From Bacteroidales bacterium (GTDB taxonomy: Bacteria; Bacteroidota; Bacteroidia; Bacteroidales; WCHB1-69): a DNA stretch of 42,531 bases. Below, in pieces: positions 33,828 to 42,360 of the stretch. Below the pieces are notes generated by a model. That model was not told the DNA's origin. It worked only from the letters and a program-made list of their open reading frames with translations, and ran no database searches. The position numbers and the translations under genes were made by a program. Positions within the stretch are counted from its first letter, which is position 1, and each line of letters opens with the position of its first letter. The stretch lies in assembly GCA_016285145.1 (NCBI GenBank), contig JAEEQE010000026.1:1-42531 (forward strand), in the 5' to 3' direction.

Positions 33828-34589
33828 ATGCATATAACACTGTTAGGAACCGGAACATCGCAGGGCGTGCCCGTGGTGGGATGCCCCTGTGCGGTCTGCC
33901 ATTCGGCGGATCCGCGCGACCAGCGTCTCCGAACCTCCGCCTTTGTGGAGGTGGACGACACAAATATTCTTATTGATACGGGTCCGGATTTGCGGATGCA
34001 GCTTTTGCGAAACAACATCACCCGTGTGGATGCGATTCTTGTCACCCATGAACACAAAGACCATCTGGCCGGTTTGGATGACATCCGGCCCATTTATTTC
34101 AAACAGCAGCAGCCTATTGATATTTTTTCTCTCCAGCGGGTGGCCAACGTCATCCGCAAGGATTTCGACTACGCGTTCAAGGCCCATCCCTATCCGGGTG
34201 CTCCTGCGTTTTGCCTGCACCATGTACGCGACGAGGTCTTCCAGGTGAAGAATGTGGAGGTCCAACCCATCCACGTGCGCCATCTCACCCTCCCGATTAT
34301 TGGCTTTCGTATCAAAAACTTCGCCTATATCACGGATGCCAGCTTCATTTCTGAATCAGAACTTGCTAAATTGAAAGGATTGTCAGTGCTGGTTGTTAAT
34401 GCATTGAGAATCAAGGAACATTATTCGCATTTCAATCTCGAACAGGCATTGAATATTATCCAACAGTTGCAACCCCAACAGGCAGTGCTTACACATGTTT
34501 CGCATGAAATGGGCCTCTATGCGGATGTCGAACGTCAACTACCCGACAATGTCATGCTCGGATTCGACGGTCAGATGCTCCACTGCTAA
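33828..34589 (+). CDS. MBL-fold metallo-hydrolase, PhnP-like
   Basis: This 253-residue cytoplasmic protein begins with LLGTGTSQGVPVVGCPCAVC, typical of PhnP/RNase Z-like phosphodiesterases. It has the metal motif THEHKDHLAGLDDIRP (about 67-82), later His residues in VRHLTLP and LTHVSHEMG, and ITDAS. PhnP hydrolyses cyclic ribose phosphates in phosphonate degradation, but many Bacteroidetes have this gene without a phn operon, so the substrate is uncertain. The conserved N-terminus fixes the start at 33828. Its 3' end overlaps the riboflavin kinase gene tail-to-tail by 51 bases. Around 34340-34480 codons are more A/T-rich than elsewhere in the gene. Confidence 0.9.
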   Translation: MHITLLGTGTSQGVPVVGCPCAVCHSADPRDQRLRTSAFVEVDDTNILIDTGPDLRMQLLRNNITRVDAILVTHEHKDHLAGLDDIRPIYFKQQQPIDIFSLQRVANVIRKDFDYAFKAHPYPGAPAFCLHHVRDEVFQVKNVEVQPIHVRHLTLPIIGFRIKNFAYITDASFISESELAKLKGLSVLVVNALRIKEHYSHFNLEQALNIIQQLQPQQAVLTHVSHEMGLYADVERQLPDNVMLGFDGQMLHC

Positions 34590-34943
34590 ACGGTCGTGCT
34601 TCAGTTGCTCGACAAGCTCGGACACATCATCGAATGTTTTTTCGTCTCTTATTTTGGATAAAATATTGAAAGACAACTTTCGTCCATACAGATTCCCATG
34701 AAATCCGAAGATGTTAATCTCGTATGATAATTCATTGAGATTCAGTGTTGGACGTGTGCCCACATAAAGCATCCCTGTAAACAATCCGTCGGTGATGAAG
34801 ACACGTACGGCATATACTCCTTTGTCAATGTCCGGCGCGTTTTGGAATTGCAGGTTGGCGGTTGGGAAGCCGAAGGCGGAGCCGTTATGGAACCCGTGAA
34901 CCACCACTCCGTCATAGAATGTCTGTTCTTCCATGTTGTTCAT
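34539..34943 (-). CDS. Free-standing riboflavin kinase
   Basis: This 134-residue protein is the C-terminal half of RibF on its own. It shows GFPTANL at 25-31 (ATP/flavin-binding loop), YVGTRPT at 60-66, the catalytic Glu in SYEINIFGFHGNLYG (Glu75), and the terminal pattern IRDEKTFDDVSELVEQLKHD. Predicted reaction: riboflavin + ATP to FMN + ADP. Its partner, the adenylyltransferase half, is at 16333-16944. The start is the ATG at 34943, or another three codons later, 11 bases after the sufB stop, so it is cotranscribed with sufB. The 3' end overlaps the convergent MBL gene. All family motifs seem intact, which argues against a decaying fragment. Confidence 0.9.
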   Translation of the reverse strand: MNNMEEQTFYDGVVVHGFHNGSAFGFPTANLQFQNAPDIDKGVYAVRVFITDGLFTGMLYVGTRPTLNLNELSYEINIFGFHGNLYGRKLSFNILSKIRDEKTFDDVSELVEQLKHDRLAVEHLTVESEHDIVG

Positions 34944-34954
34944 ATTGAAAAAGA

Positions 34955-36406
34955 CTATCCGATGCTGCCGGAAAGACTGATGTTCAGCAGTTTCTGTGCC
35001 TCCACGGCAAATTCCATCGGCAGTTTGCTCAACACATCCTTGGCGTATCCGTTCACAATGAGGCCGATGGCTGTCTCCTTGTCGATGCCGCGTTGCTGGC
35101 AGTAGAAGAGCTGGTCGTCGGAGATTTTGGAGGTGGTGGCCTCATGCTCCAGGATTGCCGACTGGTTGGCGCATTGGATGTCGGGCCATGTGTGCGCACC
35201 GCATTTGTCGCCCATGAGCAGGGAGTCGCACTGGGAGAAGTTGCGAGCGTTTTCGGCGTTTTTGCCCACTTTCACCAGACCGCGGTAGCTGTTCTGGCTG
35301 TGGCCTGCGGAGATGCCCTTGGAGACAATCAGGCTGCGGGTGTTGCGCCCCAGATGGATCATTTTCGTGCCCGTGTCGGCCTGCTGGAAGTTGTTGGTCA
35401 CGGCCACGGAGTAGAACTCGCCCACGGAGTTGTCGCCCTTGAGCACGCAGCCGGGGTATTTCCACGTGATGGCGGAGCCGGTCTCCACCTGTGTCCACGA
35501 GATCTTGGAGTTGGCACCCTTGCACAGGCCGCGCTTGGTGACGAGGTTGTAAATGCCGCCGTTGCCGTCCTTGTCGCCCGGATACCAGTTCTGCACCGTG
35601 GAGTATTTGATCTCGGCATCCTTCATGGCAATCAGTTCCACGACGGCTGCATGAAGCTGGTTCTCATCACGTTGCGGGGCGGTGCAGCCCTCCATGTAGC
35701 TCACGTACGCACCCTCGTCGGCGATGAGCAGCGTGCGCTCGAACTGGCCTGTCTTGGCCGCGTTGATACGGAAATAGGTGGATAACTCTATTGGACAGCG
35801 CACGCCCTTGGGGATGTAGCAGAAGGAACCCTCGCTGAACACGGCGGAATTCAACGCCGCGTAGAAATTGTCTGTATAGGGAACCACCGAGCCGAGGTAT
35901 TGGCGCACCAGGTCGGGATACTGCTGGATGGCCTCGCCGAAAGAGCAGAAGATGATGCCCTGCTTCTTCAGCGTTTCCGAAAAGGTGGTCTTCACCGACA
36001 CGGAATCCATCACAGCATCCACGGCCACGCCGGCCAGCACCTTTTGTTCTTCCAGATTGATGCCCAGCTTGTTGAATGTGTCAACGAGCTCGGGATCAAC
36101 CTCGTCCATGCTGGCGAGCTGTTTTTTCTTTTTGGGAATGGCCAGATAGGTGATGTCTTGGTAATCCGGACGTTTGAAGTCCAGGTGCCCCCATTCGGGT
36201 TCCGGGAGGGTGGTCCAGTGACGGTAGGCTTTGAGGCGGAATTCCAGCAGCCATTCGGGCTCGTTCTTGCGGGCGGAGATCCTGCGGATAATGTCCTCGT
36301 TGATGCCTTTGGGAAACTCTTCTATATCAATATCCGACGTGAACCCGTACTTGTATTCATCGTTGGTGATTTCGTCTAATATATTCTGGTCTTTTTTATC
36401 CTGCAT
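34955..36406 (-). CDS. sufB: Fe-S cluster assembly scaffold SufB
   Basis: A 483-residue SufB, the scaffold that with SufC and SufD builds Fe-S clusters. Recognised blocks are [13 protein letters not shown] near 55-70, [57 protein letters not shown], and the C-terminal [23 protein letters not shown]. The start at 36406 is preferred; the longer reading adds 21 residues that overlap the promoter. Usually sufC, sufD and sufS follow, but here the next gene is riboflavin kinase and then the strand changes, so the rest of the suf set must lie elsewhere. Expressed from a TATTTTTG promoter. Confidence 0.96.
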   Translation of the reverse strand: MQDKKDQNILDEITNDEYKYGFTSDIDIEEFPKGINEDIIRRISARKNEPEWLLEFRLKAYRHWTTLPEPEWGHLDFKRPDYQDITYLAIPKKKKQLASMDEVDPELVDTFNKLGINLEEQKVLAGVAVDAVMDSVSVKTTFSETLKKQGIIFCSFGEAIQQYPDLVRQYLGSVVPYTDNFYAALNSAVFSEGSFCYIPKGVRCPIELSTYFRINAAKTGQFERTLLIADEGAYVSYMEGCTAPQRDENQLHAAVVELIAMKDAEIKYSTVQNWYPGDKDGNGGIYNLVTKRGLCKGANSKISWTQVETGSAITWKYPGCVLKGDNSVGEFYSVAVTNNFQQADTGTKMIHLGRNTRSLIVSKGISAGHSQNSYRGLVKVGKNAENARNFSQCDSLLMGDKCGAHTWPDIQCANQSAILEHEATTSKISDDQLFYCQQRGIDKETAIGLIVNGYAKDVLSKLPMEFAVEAQKLLNISLSGSIG

Positions 36407-36440
36407 ATAAATAAAAATGTTGTTGTTTTTTTGAGGGCGC

Positions 36441-36448
36441 AAAAATAC
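36441..36448 (-). promoter_or_regulatory. -7 promoter element (TATTTTTG) for sufB-riboflavin kinase
   Basis: TATTTTTG on the minus strand lies 34 bases upstream of the sufB ATG, just after the terminator of the DUF5362 gene. Confidence 0.6.
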
Positions 36449-36456
36449 GAATTTTG

Positions 36457-36494
36457 TAAAAAAAAGCACACACCTCTTTCAAAGTGTGTGCTTC
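36457..36494 (-). terminator. Intrinsic terminator of the DUF5362 gene
   Basis: A perfect 10-bp stem AAGCACACAC/GTGTGTGCTT (36465-36474 with 36485-36494, 10-base loop) is followed on the minus strand by a run of eight or more Ts. It lies 22 bases after the DUF5362 stop and separates that gene from the sufB promoter. Confidence 0.85.
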
Positions 36495-36516
36495 TGTTTT
36501 AGGATTTCTCAAATCT

Positions 36517-37020
36517 TTAGGCAACGGCTGCTATGATGATGACCATAATTGGAATCATCAGGATGGAAATGCCCAGCATCACGATGGTTAAAATTCCACA
36601 GAATTTCCATAAGGACTTGTTGTTTTTCAGGAACTCAACGACGGCCTCGTTGCTGTTGCTGTGGATGGCTATGTCGGCGGCATTGGCGGCACGCTTCATG
36701 TATAGGGCGGGGAAAATGTACACCACCGCACAAGCAAGGTATAGAACCCCGAAAATCCAGAAGGGCATGTCAATGCCGGCATCCGACAGGCTTCCCATCA
36801 GGGGCGATGTGATAATTGCACAAAGACCACCGATCACCATAAAGGCAATGCAGATGATCATCAGCACAAAAAAGAATTTCATCCATTTGCTGATGCTGTA
36901 CAGGTAGGCTCTGGCGTAGTCCATCTGCTGGAGTTCATCTTCGGTGAACCTGCCGCCCGTTGTTTCCGTATAGGGCTGAACTTGTGTTTCTTCCGAAACA
37001 TTTAATACTTCTTCTTCCAT
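36517..37020 (-). CDS. DUF5362-like small membrane protein
   Basis: A 167-residue protein. The N-terminus is acidic and cytoplasmic (MEEEVLNVSEETQVQ), followed by ARAYLYSISKWMKFFFVLMI, a first transmembrane helix of about 48-70, further helices at about 85-105 and 140-165, and a hydrophilic loop with NEAVVEFLKNNKSLWKFCGILT. This YL..T.KW...F / FLK.....F.GI pattern is that of DUF5362, a Bacteroidetes membrane family of unknown function. The start at 37020 is chosen because the upstream reading crosses the promoter. It is divergent from the receptor gene at 37122 and monocistronic with its own terminator. Confidence 0.75.
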   Translation of the reverse strand: MEEEVLNVSEETQVQPYTETTGGRFTEDELQQMDYARAYLYSISKWMKFFFVLMIICIAFMVIGGLCAIITSPLMGSLSDAGIDMPFWIFGVLYLACAVVYIFPALYMKRAANAADIAIHSNSNEAVVEFLKNNKSLWKFCGILTIVMLGISILMIPIMVIIIAAVA

Positions 37021-37048
37021 AATATTTTTTTTAATGTTAATTAGGCTA

Positions 37049-37056
37049 CAAAGATA
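37049..37056 (-). promoter_or_regulatory. -7 promoter element (TATCTTTG) for the DUF5362 gene
   Basis: TATCTTTG on the minus strand lies 28 bases before the ATG at 37020. It is only 13 bases from the oppositely oriented promoter element for the receptor gene, so the two promoters face away from each other back to back. Confidence 0.6.
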
Positions 37057-37069
37057 TAAAAATATGATG

Positions 37070-37077
37070 TATATTTG
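37070..37077 (+). promoter_or_regulatory. -7 promoter element (TATATTTG) for the beta-barrel receptor
   Basis: TATATTTG lies 44 bases upstream of the ATG at 37122, divergent from the DUF5362 promoter. Confidence 0.6.
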
Positions 37078-37121
37078 CACTTTTTAAAATAATAACGTAA
37101 TTATTTAACAATCAGGTTTTT

Positions 37122-39737
37122 ATGATGAAAAATACCTTGATAAGAGCTCTTTTTTCTGTTGTTTTCATGCTGTGTGTGGCGGGTGGAGTACTGACAGCGC
37201 AGCCCGAAATGCAACGTCCGCCACAACAATCCCCTAACAGTGGAGTGGTCATGGGGAGCATCGTGGATGCCAGTGGTGTTCCGTTGCAATACGCTTCGGT
37301 GAATGTGAAAAAAGTAAAAGATTCAACTACTGTGCAATATGGCATTACCGATGCAGACGGCAAATTCTTGCTGGATAATATCCCTTTTGGAAAATATTTT
37401 GTGGAGATACAGTATGTCGGATATCAGAAGTCTGTGTCACAGGCCTTTGAAATCAACCAGGCCAACTCGGTTTACAAAATCCAAAAATACAAGATGTCGG
37501 ACAAGAACTCCGAGCTGGGTGAGGTGGTCATCCGGGCGCAACGCGACATGTTGCAGACCAACCTCGACAAGACGGTCTTCAATGTGGAGTCCAGCATCAA
37601 CGCCACTGGGCAGACGGCCGTGGAGGTTTTGGAGGAGATTCCCTCGGTGTCGGTTGACGTGGACGGGAATGTGAGCCTGCGCGGCAGCGAGAACGTCACC
37701 ATCCTGGTGGACGGACACGCCACGAACCTGACGCTTGACCAGATTCCCGCCGATATGATTGAGAGCATCGAGGTCATCACCAACCCCTCGGCGCGCCTGG
37801 AGCCCGACGGGATGGCTGGCATCCTCAACGTGGTGCTGAAAAAGAGACGCGAGACCAGTTTCAACGGCATGGCCTCGCTTGGCGCCAGCACGGCCTTGCT
37901 GCATTATGACGGGAAACACCATTTCTACCTTAGCGGCTACAACGGCAACCTGAGCCTCAACTTCCGTTACAGCAAGATTAATCTCTTCGTGAGTTACGGC
38001 TATCGTGGCGGCAGTTGGCGCAACGCTGGCAACTTGTGGCGCGACTCTTGGTTCGGTTTGGGCGAGGAACGCGAGATTACCCGTATGGAGCAGGAAAACT
38101 ACGGGGGCTCCCGCAACGGTTTCCACAACGTATCTTTGGCATTCGACTATTTCATTAATAAATACAATACCATTACCTTTAATTTTGGTGGTCACTTCGG
38201 TCGTATGAATTGGTCGAGCAATATGTGGTCGCTGACCTCCCATAACAGCGACACACTGGTGAGCTATGACCAGACCGGCAGCAATGGCAACAGGTTCAAC
38301 AGTTACGATGCGTCGGTGAACTATAAGAAGACCTTTCTCACGGCGGGTCGCGAGCTGACCGCCGACCTGTACTTTACCCAGCGCAACGGTAATCACAATG
38401 ATATGCTGACGCAGAACCATCATGAAGGAATGGACGACCTGTACCAGCGCACGCAAACGCTGGAACTTAATCGTGACGCTTCGGCGCAGGTGGACTTTGT
38501 GACGCCTGTGGGCAACGGCGGACGTATCGAGACGGGCTACAAGTTCTCGTATCGTGGGGTGGGGCAGGATTACTCCCTCTTCTCGGGTACTACAGAAAAC
38601 AATATGTTGGAGGATTCCCTGCAGCGTAACAATTTCCAATATACGGAACTCATCAATGCGCTGTATTTCATCTATTCCAACACTTTTTGGAAGAAATTGC
38701 AGATGCAGTTGGGCCTGCGCGGAGAGGTCTCCTACACCATCTCCGATCTGAAGTCTTCCGATTTGGTTTATACGTATGTGAATTACAATCATTTCGCCAA
38801 GAACTTCTTTTTCCCGACGGTGCATTTGAAGTATATGATAACACCGGAGCATTCGCTGCAGGCCAGTTTCTCGCGCCGCGTGCAGCGCCCGCGCATCCAT
38901 CAGCTCAATCCCTTCATCGACTATTCCGACCGCGAGAACTTGCAGCAGGGTAATCCGGCTCTGGAACCCGAATTTGCCAACTCCTTGGAACTGGGCTATA
39001 TGTTCACCCACAAGCAGACCTCCCTCACGTTGACGGCGTTCTATCGCCGGCGCACCAACCTGATTACCCGTTATACGGAAATACTGCATGACTCCATTGC
39101 GGACCGTGTCTATACGCTGACCTCCTACGCCAATCTCAACAAGAGCCAGAACTTCGGGTTGGAAGTCTATTTCAGCCAGCGTGTGAAAAAAGTGTATAAG
39201 GTCAGCGTGACAGGCAGTTTCTATCGCAATGTCATCGACCAGTCGGGCTTGTTGGACGAGAACCTGACCCGCGACTGGGCCTGGAATGCCGGTGTGAACC
39301 AGACCTTCACGGTGGGCAAGAACTTCGACATCCAGCTGGATTTCCGCTACCGTTCCTCGCAGTTGACGGCCGGCAGTATGGGCTGGGGTCTGCGCGGAGT
39401 GGGGCAGGGGAGACGTTCCGCCAACTACCGCCTCAACTTGGGCGTGAAAAAGGGCTTTCTGGACAATTCACTGGTGTTGAGTGTGAACATCCGTAATCTG
39501 CTCTATTTCATCCCCGCTGTCCGCCAGACGCAAATTGCATCTTGGCAGAATTGTGCCGTGTATGATGAAATGTATGAGCCCAATGCTGACGCCACCAGCG
39601 GCTATTATTCCTATAGTCTTCGTGAAAACCAGGGATTTAACATCTCTGTCAACTTGACTTACAAGCTCAACAACTACCGCAACCGCCCGATGAAGATGTC
39701 GGATGACGATGAATATGAAGGTATGGGTGGAGAATAG
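37122..39737 (+). CDS. TonB-dependent receptor-like outer-membrane beta-barrel protein
   Basis: An 871-residue outer-membrane protein. Signal peptide ends GVLTA-Q. A carboxypeptidase-regulatory-like domain at about 42-125 starts GVVMGSIVDASGVPLQYASV. A plug-like domain at about 140-235 includes TAVEVLEEIPSVSVDVDGNVSLRG, VTILVDGHATNL, and IESIEVITNPSARLEPDGMAGILNVVLKK. A barrel of the OMP_b-brl_3 type follows, with VQRPRIHQLNPFIDYSDRENLQQGNPALEPEF typical of the family. This group is common in Bacteroidetes; ligands are generally unknown. The start is the ATG at 37122 or the next codon. The following barrel gene has its own promoter 10 bases after this stop. Confidence 0.9.
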   Translation: MMKNTLIRALFSVVFMLCVAGGVLTAQPEMQRPPQQSPNSGVVMGSIVDASGVPLQYASVNVKKVKDSTTVQYGITDADGKFLLDNIPFGKYFVEIQYVGYQKSVSQAFEINQANSVYKIQKYKMSDKNSELGEVVIRAQRDMLQTNLDKTVFNVESSINATGQTAVEVLEEIPSVSVDVDGNVSLRGSENVTILVDGHATNLTLDQIPADMIESIEVITNPSARLEPDGMAGILNVVLKKRRETSFNGMASLGASTALLHYDGKHHFYLSGYNGNLSLNFRYSKINLFVSYGYRGGSWRNAGNLWRDSWFGLGEEREITRMEQENYGGSRNGFHNVSLAFDYFINKYNTITFNFGGHFGRMNWSSNMWSLTSHNSDTLVSYDQTGSNGNRFNSYDASVNYKKTFLTAGRELTADLYFTQRNGNHNDMLTQNHHEGMDDLYQRTQTLELNRDASAQVDFVTPVGNGGRIETGYKFSYRGVGQDYSLFSGTTENNMLEDSLQRNNFQYTELINALYFIYSNTFWKKLQMQLGLRGEVSYTISDLKSSDLVYTYVNYNHFAKNFFFPTVHLKYMITPEHSLQASFSRRVQRPRIHQLNPFIDYSDRENLQQGNPALEPEFANSLELGYMFTHKQTSLTLTAFYRRRTNLITRYTEILHDSIADRVYTLTSYANLNKSQNFGLEVYFSQRVKKVYKVSVTGSFYRNVIDQSGLLDENLTRDWAWNAGVNQTFTVGKNFDIQLDFRYRSSQLTAGSMGWGLRGVGQGRRSANYRLNLGVKKGFLDNSLVLSVNIRNLLYFIPAVRQTQIASWQNCAVYDEMYEPNADATSGYYSYSLRENQGFNISVNLTYKLNNYRNRPMKMSDDDEYEGMGGE

Positions 39738-39746
39738 TTTTTTTTG

Positions 39747-39754
39747 TATTTTTG
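39747..39754 (+). promoter_or_regulatory. -7 promoter element (TATTTTTG) for the small barrel protein
   Basis: TATTTTTG sits 22 bases upstream of the ATG at 39776 and starts 10 bases after the receptor stop codon. It may also serve nhaD downstream. Confidence 0.58.
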
Positions 39755-39775
39755 CCGCTTAAAATTGTTGAACGT

Positions 39776-40489
39776 ATGGCAAAGAAAATATTGGCGTTAT
39801 CACTGTTGTTATGCCTTTGTGTATCAGGAGTGATGGCGCAAACTCCGCAGACTCCCTATACGGGCAAGGAAGATGATGCCGACAAAAAGCCGGTTGTCTT
39901 CCGTGACCGCTTGATTATGGACATCTACCACACCTTCTGGATGGGAATGCCCAAGGAAGTGAAGCATCTTAAATTTGACCCCGGCTTCAATTTCTCCGCC
40001 ATGTGGGACTTCAAAATCAAGGAAAAGCCGCTCTCCTTCGGATTGGGTGTCGGCATTTCCTATTATACCCAATACAGTAACGCGCTGCTGCGGTACGACA
40101 AGCAGGATGATATTATGCGCTACTATCTGATACCGGAGAATGTGGAATACAAACTCCTGAAGATGAACTATCTGAACGTCAACATCCCGTTGGAATTCCG
40201 TTATCGTCATGAGAATGGTTTCAAGTTCTCCATCGGGGCACGCGCCGGCCTTGTCTGCGAGGTTTCCCAGAAATATAAAGGTCAAGACCCCGTCAATCCG
40301 AGCGACACGCTGATGTACAAGAATCTGGATGTACGGAACAAATTCAAATACAGTGTGGATGTTTACACCCGTATTGGCTGGAAGTTCGTGGATGTCTATT
40401 ACTCCTTCCAGGTCACGCCGTTGTTCACTGAGAACAAGGGGCCCAAGATCCGCCCGATGTCGGTGGGCATTTCATTGAGCTTGTTCTAA
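39776..40489 (+). CDS. Small outer-membrane beta-barrel protein (PorT-like / OMP_b-brl_2)
   Basis: A 237-residue exported protein with signal peptide SGVMA-Q. The remainder alternates short amphipathic strands, for example KPLSFGLGVGISYYTQYSN, YLNVNIPLEFRYRHENGFKFSIGARAGLV and VDVYTRIGWKFVDVYYSFQVTPLF, and ends RPMSVGISLSLF with a terminal Phe. This fits an eight-stranded barrel of the OMP_b-brl_2/PorT type; a specific T9SS PorT role cannot be claimed. The start at 39776 puts the signal peptide at the N-terminus; an in-frame start 8 codons upstream lies inside the promoter. It is 53 bases before nhaD. Confidence 0.78.
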   Translation: MAKKILALSLLLCLCVSGVMAQTPQTPYTGKEDDADKKPVVFRDRLIMDIYHTFWMGMPKEVKHLKFDPGFNFSAMWDFKIKEKPLSFGLGVGISYYTQYSNALLRYDKQDDIMRYYLIPENVEYKLLKMNYLNVNIPLEFRYRHENGFKFSIGARAGLVCEVSQKYKGQDPVNPSDTLMYKNLDVRNKFKYSVDVYTRIGWKFVDVYYSFQVTPLFTENKGPKIRPMSVGISLSLF

Positions 40490-40542
40490 AAGATTTTTGT
40501 TGGATAATTCAAGATTTGTAACAAATTTAAAATTACATAGTT

Positions 40543-41958
40543 ATGGCGATTTTCTACATCATGATCATCCTGTTTGTGTTAGGGTATCTCTGCATAGCCC
40601 TGGAACATCCGTTGAAGATCAACAAGGCGGCTTTCGCGCTGCTGCTGGGTGTTTCCATGTGGGTGTTGTATGTCATCGCGGGCGAGGGCATCTTCGATGT
40701 CACGCACTTCGGGGCCGGATTTGAGGCTTTCAAGGCGGAACATCCTGCCTCTGCGCACCCATTCATCGACTTCATTACGACCCATGAGCTGATTGAGCAT
40801 TTGGGCGACATTGCCGAGATTCTCTTTTATTTGATGGGAGCTATGACGGTGGTGGAACTCATTGACACGTATCAGGGTTTCAGCATCATCACCGACCACA
40901 TCAAGACCACTAACAAGGTGAAACTGTTGTGGATATTGGGATTCATCACGTTTTTCTTTTCTGCTATTCTGGACAACCTGACCACAGCTATTGTCATGGT
41001 GGCCCTGTTGCGGAAGTTGCTGCCCGACAAGCACGACCGCTGGTTTTTCGGTGGCGTGGTCATCTTGGCGGCCAATGCGGGTGGCGCGTGGAGCCCCATA
41101 GGCGATGTGACGACCATCATGCTGTGGGTGGCCGGCAAGGTCTCCACGGGCGCGGTCATGCTTCATGCCTTCATCCCCAGCCTTGTCTCCATGATAATCC
41201 CGCTGATCGTGATCTCCTTCTTCGAGAAGGGAGAGATTGACGCGTCACAGCGTCAGACGGAAACGGAAGAGAACTGCATCCCCACTTGGCAACGCAATCT
41301 GATCTTTTGTTTGGGTATTCTGGCTCTGGTCTTTGTGCCTGTATTCAAAATCCTCACCCACCTGAAGCCATACATGGGCATCATGCTGGGTCTCTCTGTC
41401 CTGTGGATTGTGACGGAGGTGTTGCATAAGACCAACCAGAAGCAGATGCAGAATTTCACCATCTCGGGTGTGCTCACTCGTATTGACCTGCCCACTATCC
41501 TGTTCTTCCTCGGCATCTTGTTGGCCGTGGCTGGACTGCAGAGCGCGGGACATCTCTCCATGTTGGCGGCTGGTATGGATACCCTTTTTAATGGCAATTT
41601 CTATCTTATTGACACGATTATCGGCGTGCTTTCTTCTATCGTTGACAACGTGCCTTTGGTGGCTGGAGTGATGGGTATGTACGACTTCCCCATTGACCAT
41701 GCTTTGTGGGTTTATCTTTCCTATTGTGCCGGTACGGGCGGCAGCCTGCTGATCATCGGTTCCGCTGCCGGCGTGGCCGTGATGGGCATGGAGAAAATCG
41801 ATTTCGTATGGTATCTGAAACACATCACCCCCTATGCCTTGTTGGGTTATCTGGCGGGTGCCGGGGTTTACATTCTGTTGGACAAACTGTATATGGCACT
41901 GGGTATCGGGATGGCGCATGTCAGCGCGTGGATTCCCGCCATGCCGGTGATGGGGTAG
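40543..41958 (+). CDS. nhaD: Sodium/proton antiporter NhaD
   Basis: A 471-residue inner-membrane protein with about 12 hydrophobic helices of the ion-transporter superfamily. It shows NhaD signatures: HELIEHLGDIAEILFYLMGAMTVVE, FFFSAILDNLTTAIVMV, ANAGGAWSPIGDVTTIMLW in the first half, and the matching LSSIVDNVPLVAGVMGMY and YCAGTGGSLLIIGSAAGVAVMG in the second. NhaD expels Na+ or Li+ in exchange for protons. It lies 53 bases after the barrel gene; a weak GATTTTTG (40492-40499) is present, so it may be cotranscribed or have its own start. Confidence 0.94.
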   Translation: MAIFYIMIILFVLGYLCIALEHPLKINKAAFALLLGVSMWVLYVIAGEGIFDVTHFGAGFEAFKAEHPASAHPFIDFITTHELIEHLGDIAEILFYLMGAMTVVELIDTYQGFSIITDHIKTTNKVKLLWILGFITFFFSAILDNLTTAIVMVALLRKLLPDKHDRWFFGGVVILAANAGGAWSPIGDVTTIMLWVAGKVSTGAVMLHAFIPSLVSMIIPLIVISFFEKGEIDASQRQTETEENCIPTWQRNLIFCLGILALVFVPVFKILTHLKPYMGIMLGLSVLWIVTEVLHKTNQKQMQNFTISGVLTRIDLPTILFFLGILLAVAGLQSAGHLSMLAAGMDTLFNGNFYLIDTIIGVLSSIVDNVPLVAGVMGMYDFPIDHALWVYLSYCAGTGGSLLIIGSAAGVAVMGMEKIDFVWYLKHITPYALLGYLAGAGVYILLDKLYMALGIGMAHVSAWIPAMPVMG

Positions 41959-42053
41959 GGAAGAATTTTGCTCCTTGTTCGGTGTTCGTTTCATACGATA
42001 ACTTAACGTGGGGTTGTTTTCTCTTCTCATCCATTTGACAGGGAGTCAAGCTA

Positions 42054-42173
42054 TCATGTTATGGTACGTCGGGAATGGAATGCTCCACTTGTTGAATGCC
42101 GCCACCTTGTTCCCTTTCCCTCGTTCGCGGCATTATCCTCGAAAAACTCCGAAATTTTTGGCCGCCGTGCCAT
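42054..42173 (-). CDS. Short ORF of 39 residues, doubtful
   Basis: The minus strand from 42173 encodes a basic, Ser/Arg-rich peptide beginning MARRPKISEFFEDNAANEG and ending FHSRRTIT. It has no recognisable domain and no obvious promoter. The peptide sequence looks vaguely familiar from short hypothetical ORFs in other Bacteroidales, possibly part of a dispersed noncoding repeat, but I cannot confirm this. Confidence 0.22.
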   Translation of the reverse strand: MARRPKISEFFEDNAANEGKGTRWRHSTSGAFHSRRTIT

Positions 42174-42303
42174 GTCCGGATGCGAGTGCTGGTTTTCCGT
42201 TTTTTGCACTTTTGCATCTTTTTGAGGGTTATTTGCACTTTTCTTCCTTGAATATGCAGGTTGTTATCATATTGATTTTCAATAAAATAATTTCAAAAAA
42301 ACC

Positions 42304-42334
42304 TTGATTTTGCCTTCGGGTTGGTGTATCTTTG
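42304..42334 (+). promoter_or_regulatory. Promoter (-33 TTG, -7 TATCTTTG) for the Rpn-family nuclease gene
   Basis: TTG at 42304-42306 and TATCTTTG at 42327-42334 are separated by 20 bases. The nuclease ATG is 26 bases downstream. Confidence 0.65.
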
Positions 42335-42360
42335 CAGGGTAACAATAAACTCTAAAAGTC

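Larger units (their letters stand above)
41959..42360. other. Intergenic region between nhaD and the Rpn nuclease gene
   Basis: No well-supported gene lies here. It contains a 39-codon minus-strand ORF (listed separately), two copies of TTTGCACTTTT (about 42204 and 42233), AT-rich sequence near 42280-42300, and a promoter for the downstream nuclease gene. I see no strong terminator hairpin after nhaD. Confidence 0.6.

Noticed and set aside
37437-39089. A 550-codon minus-strand frame inside the TonB-type receptor gene
   Set aside because: Antisense to a clearly real outer-membrane protein; composition typical of a shadow frame.
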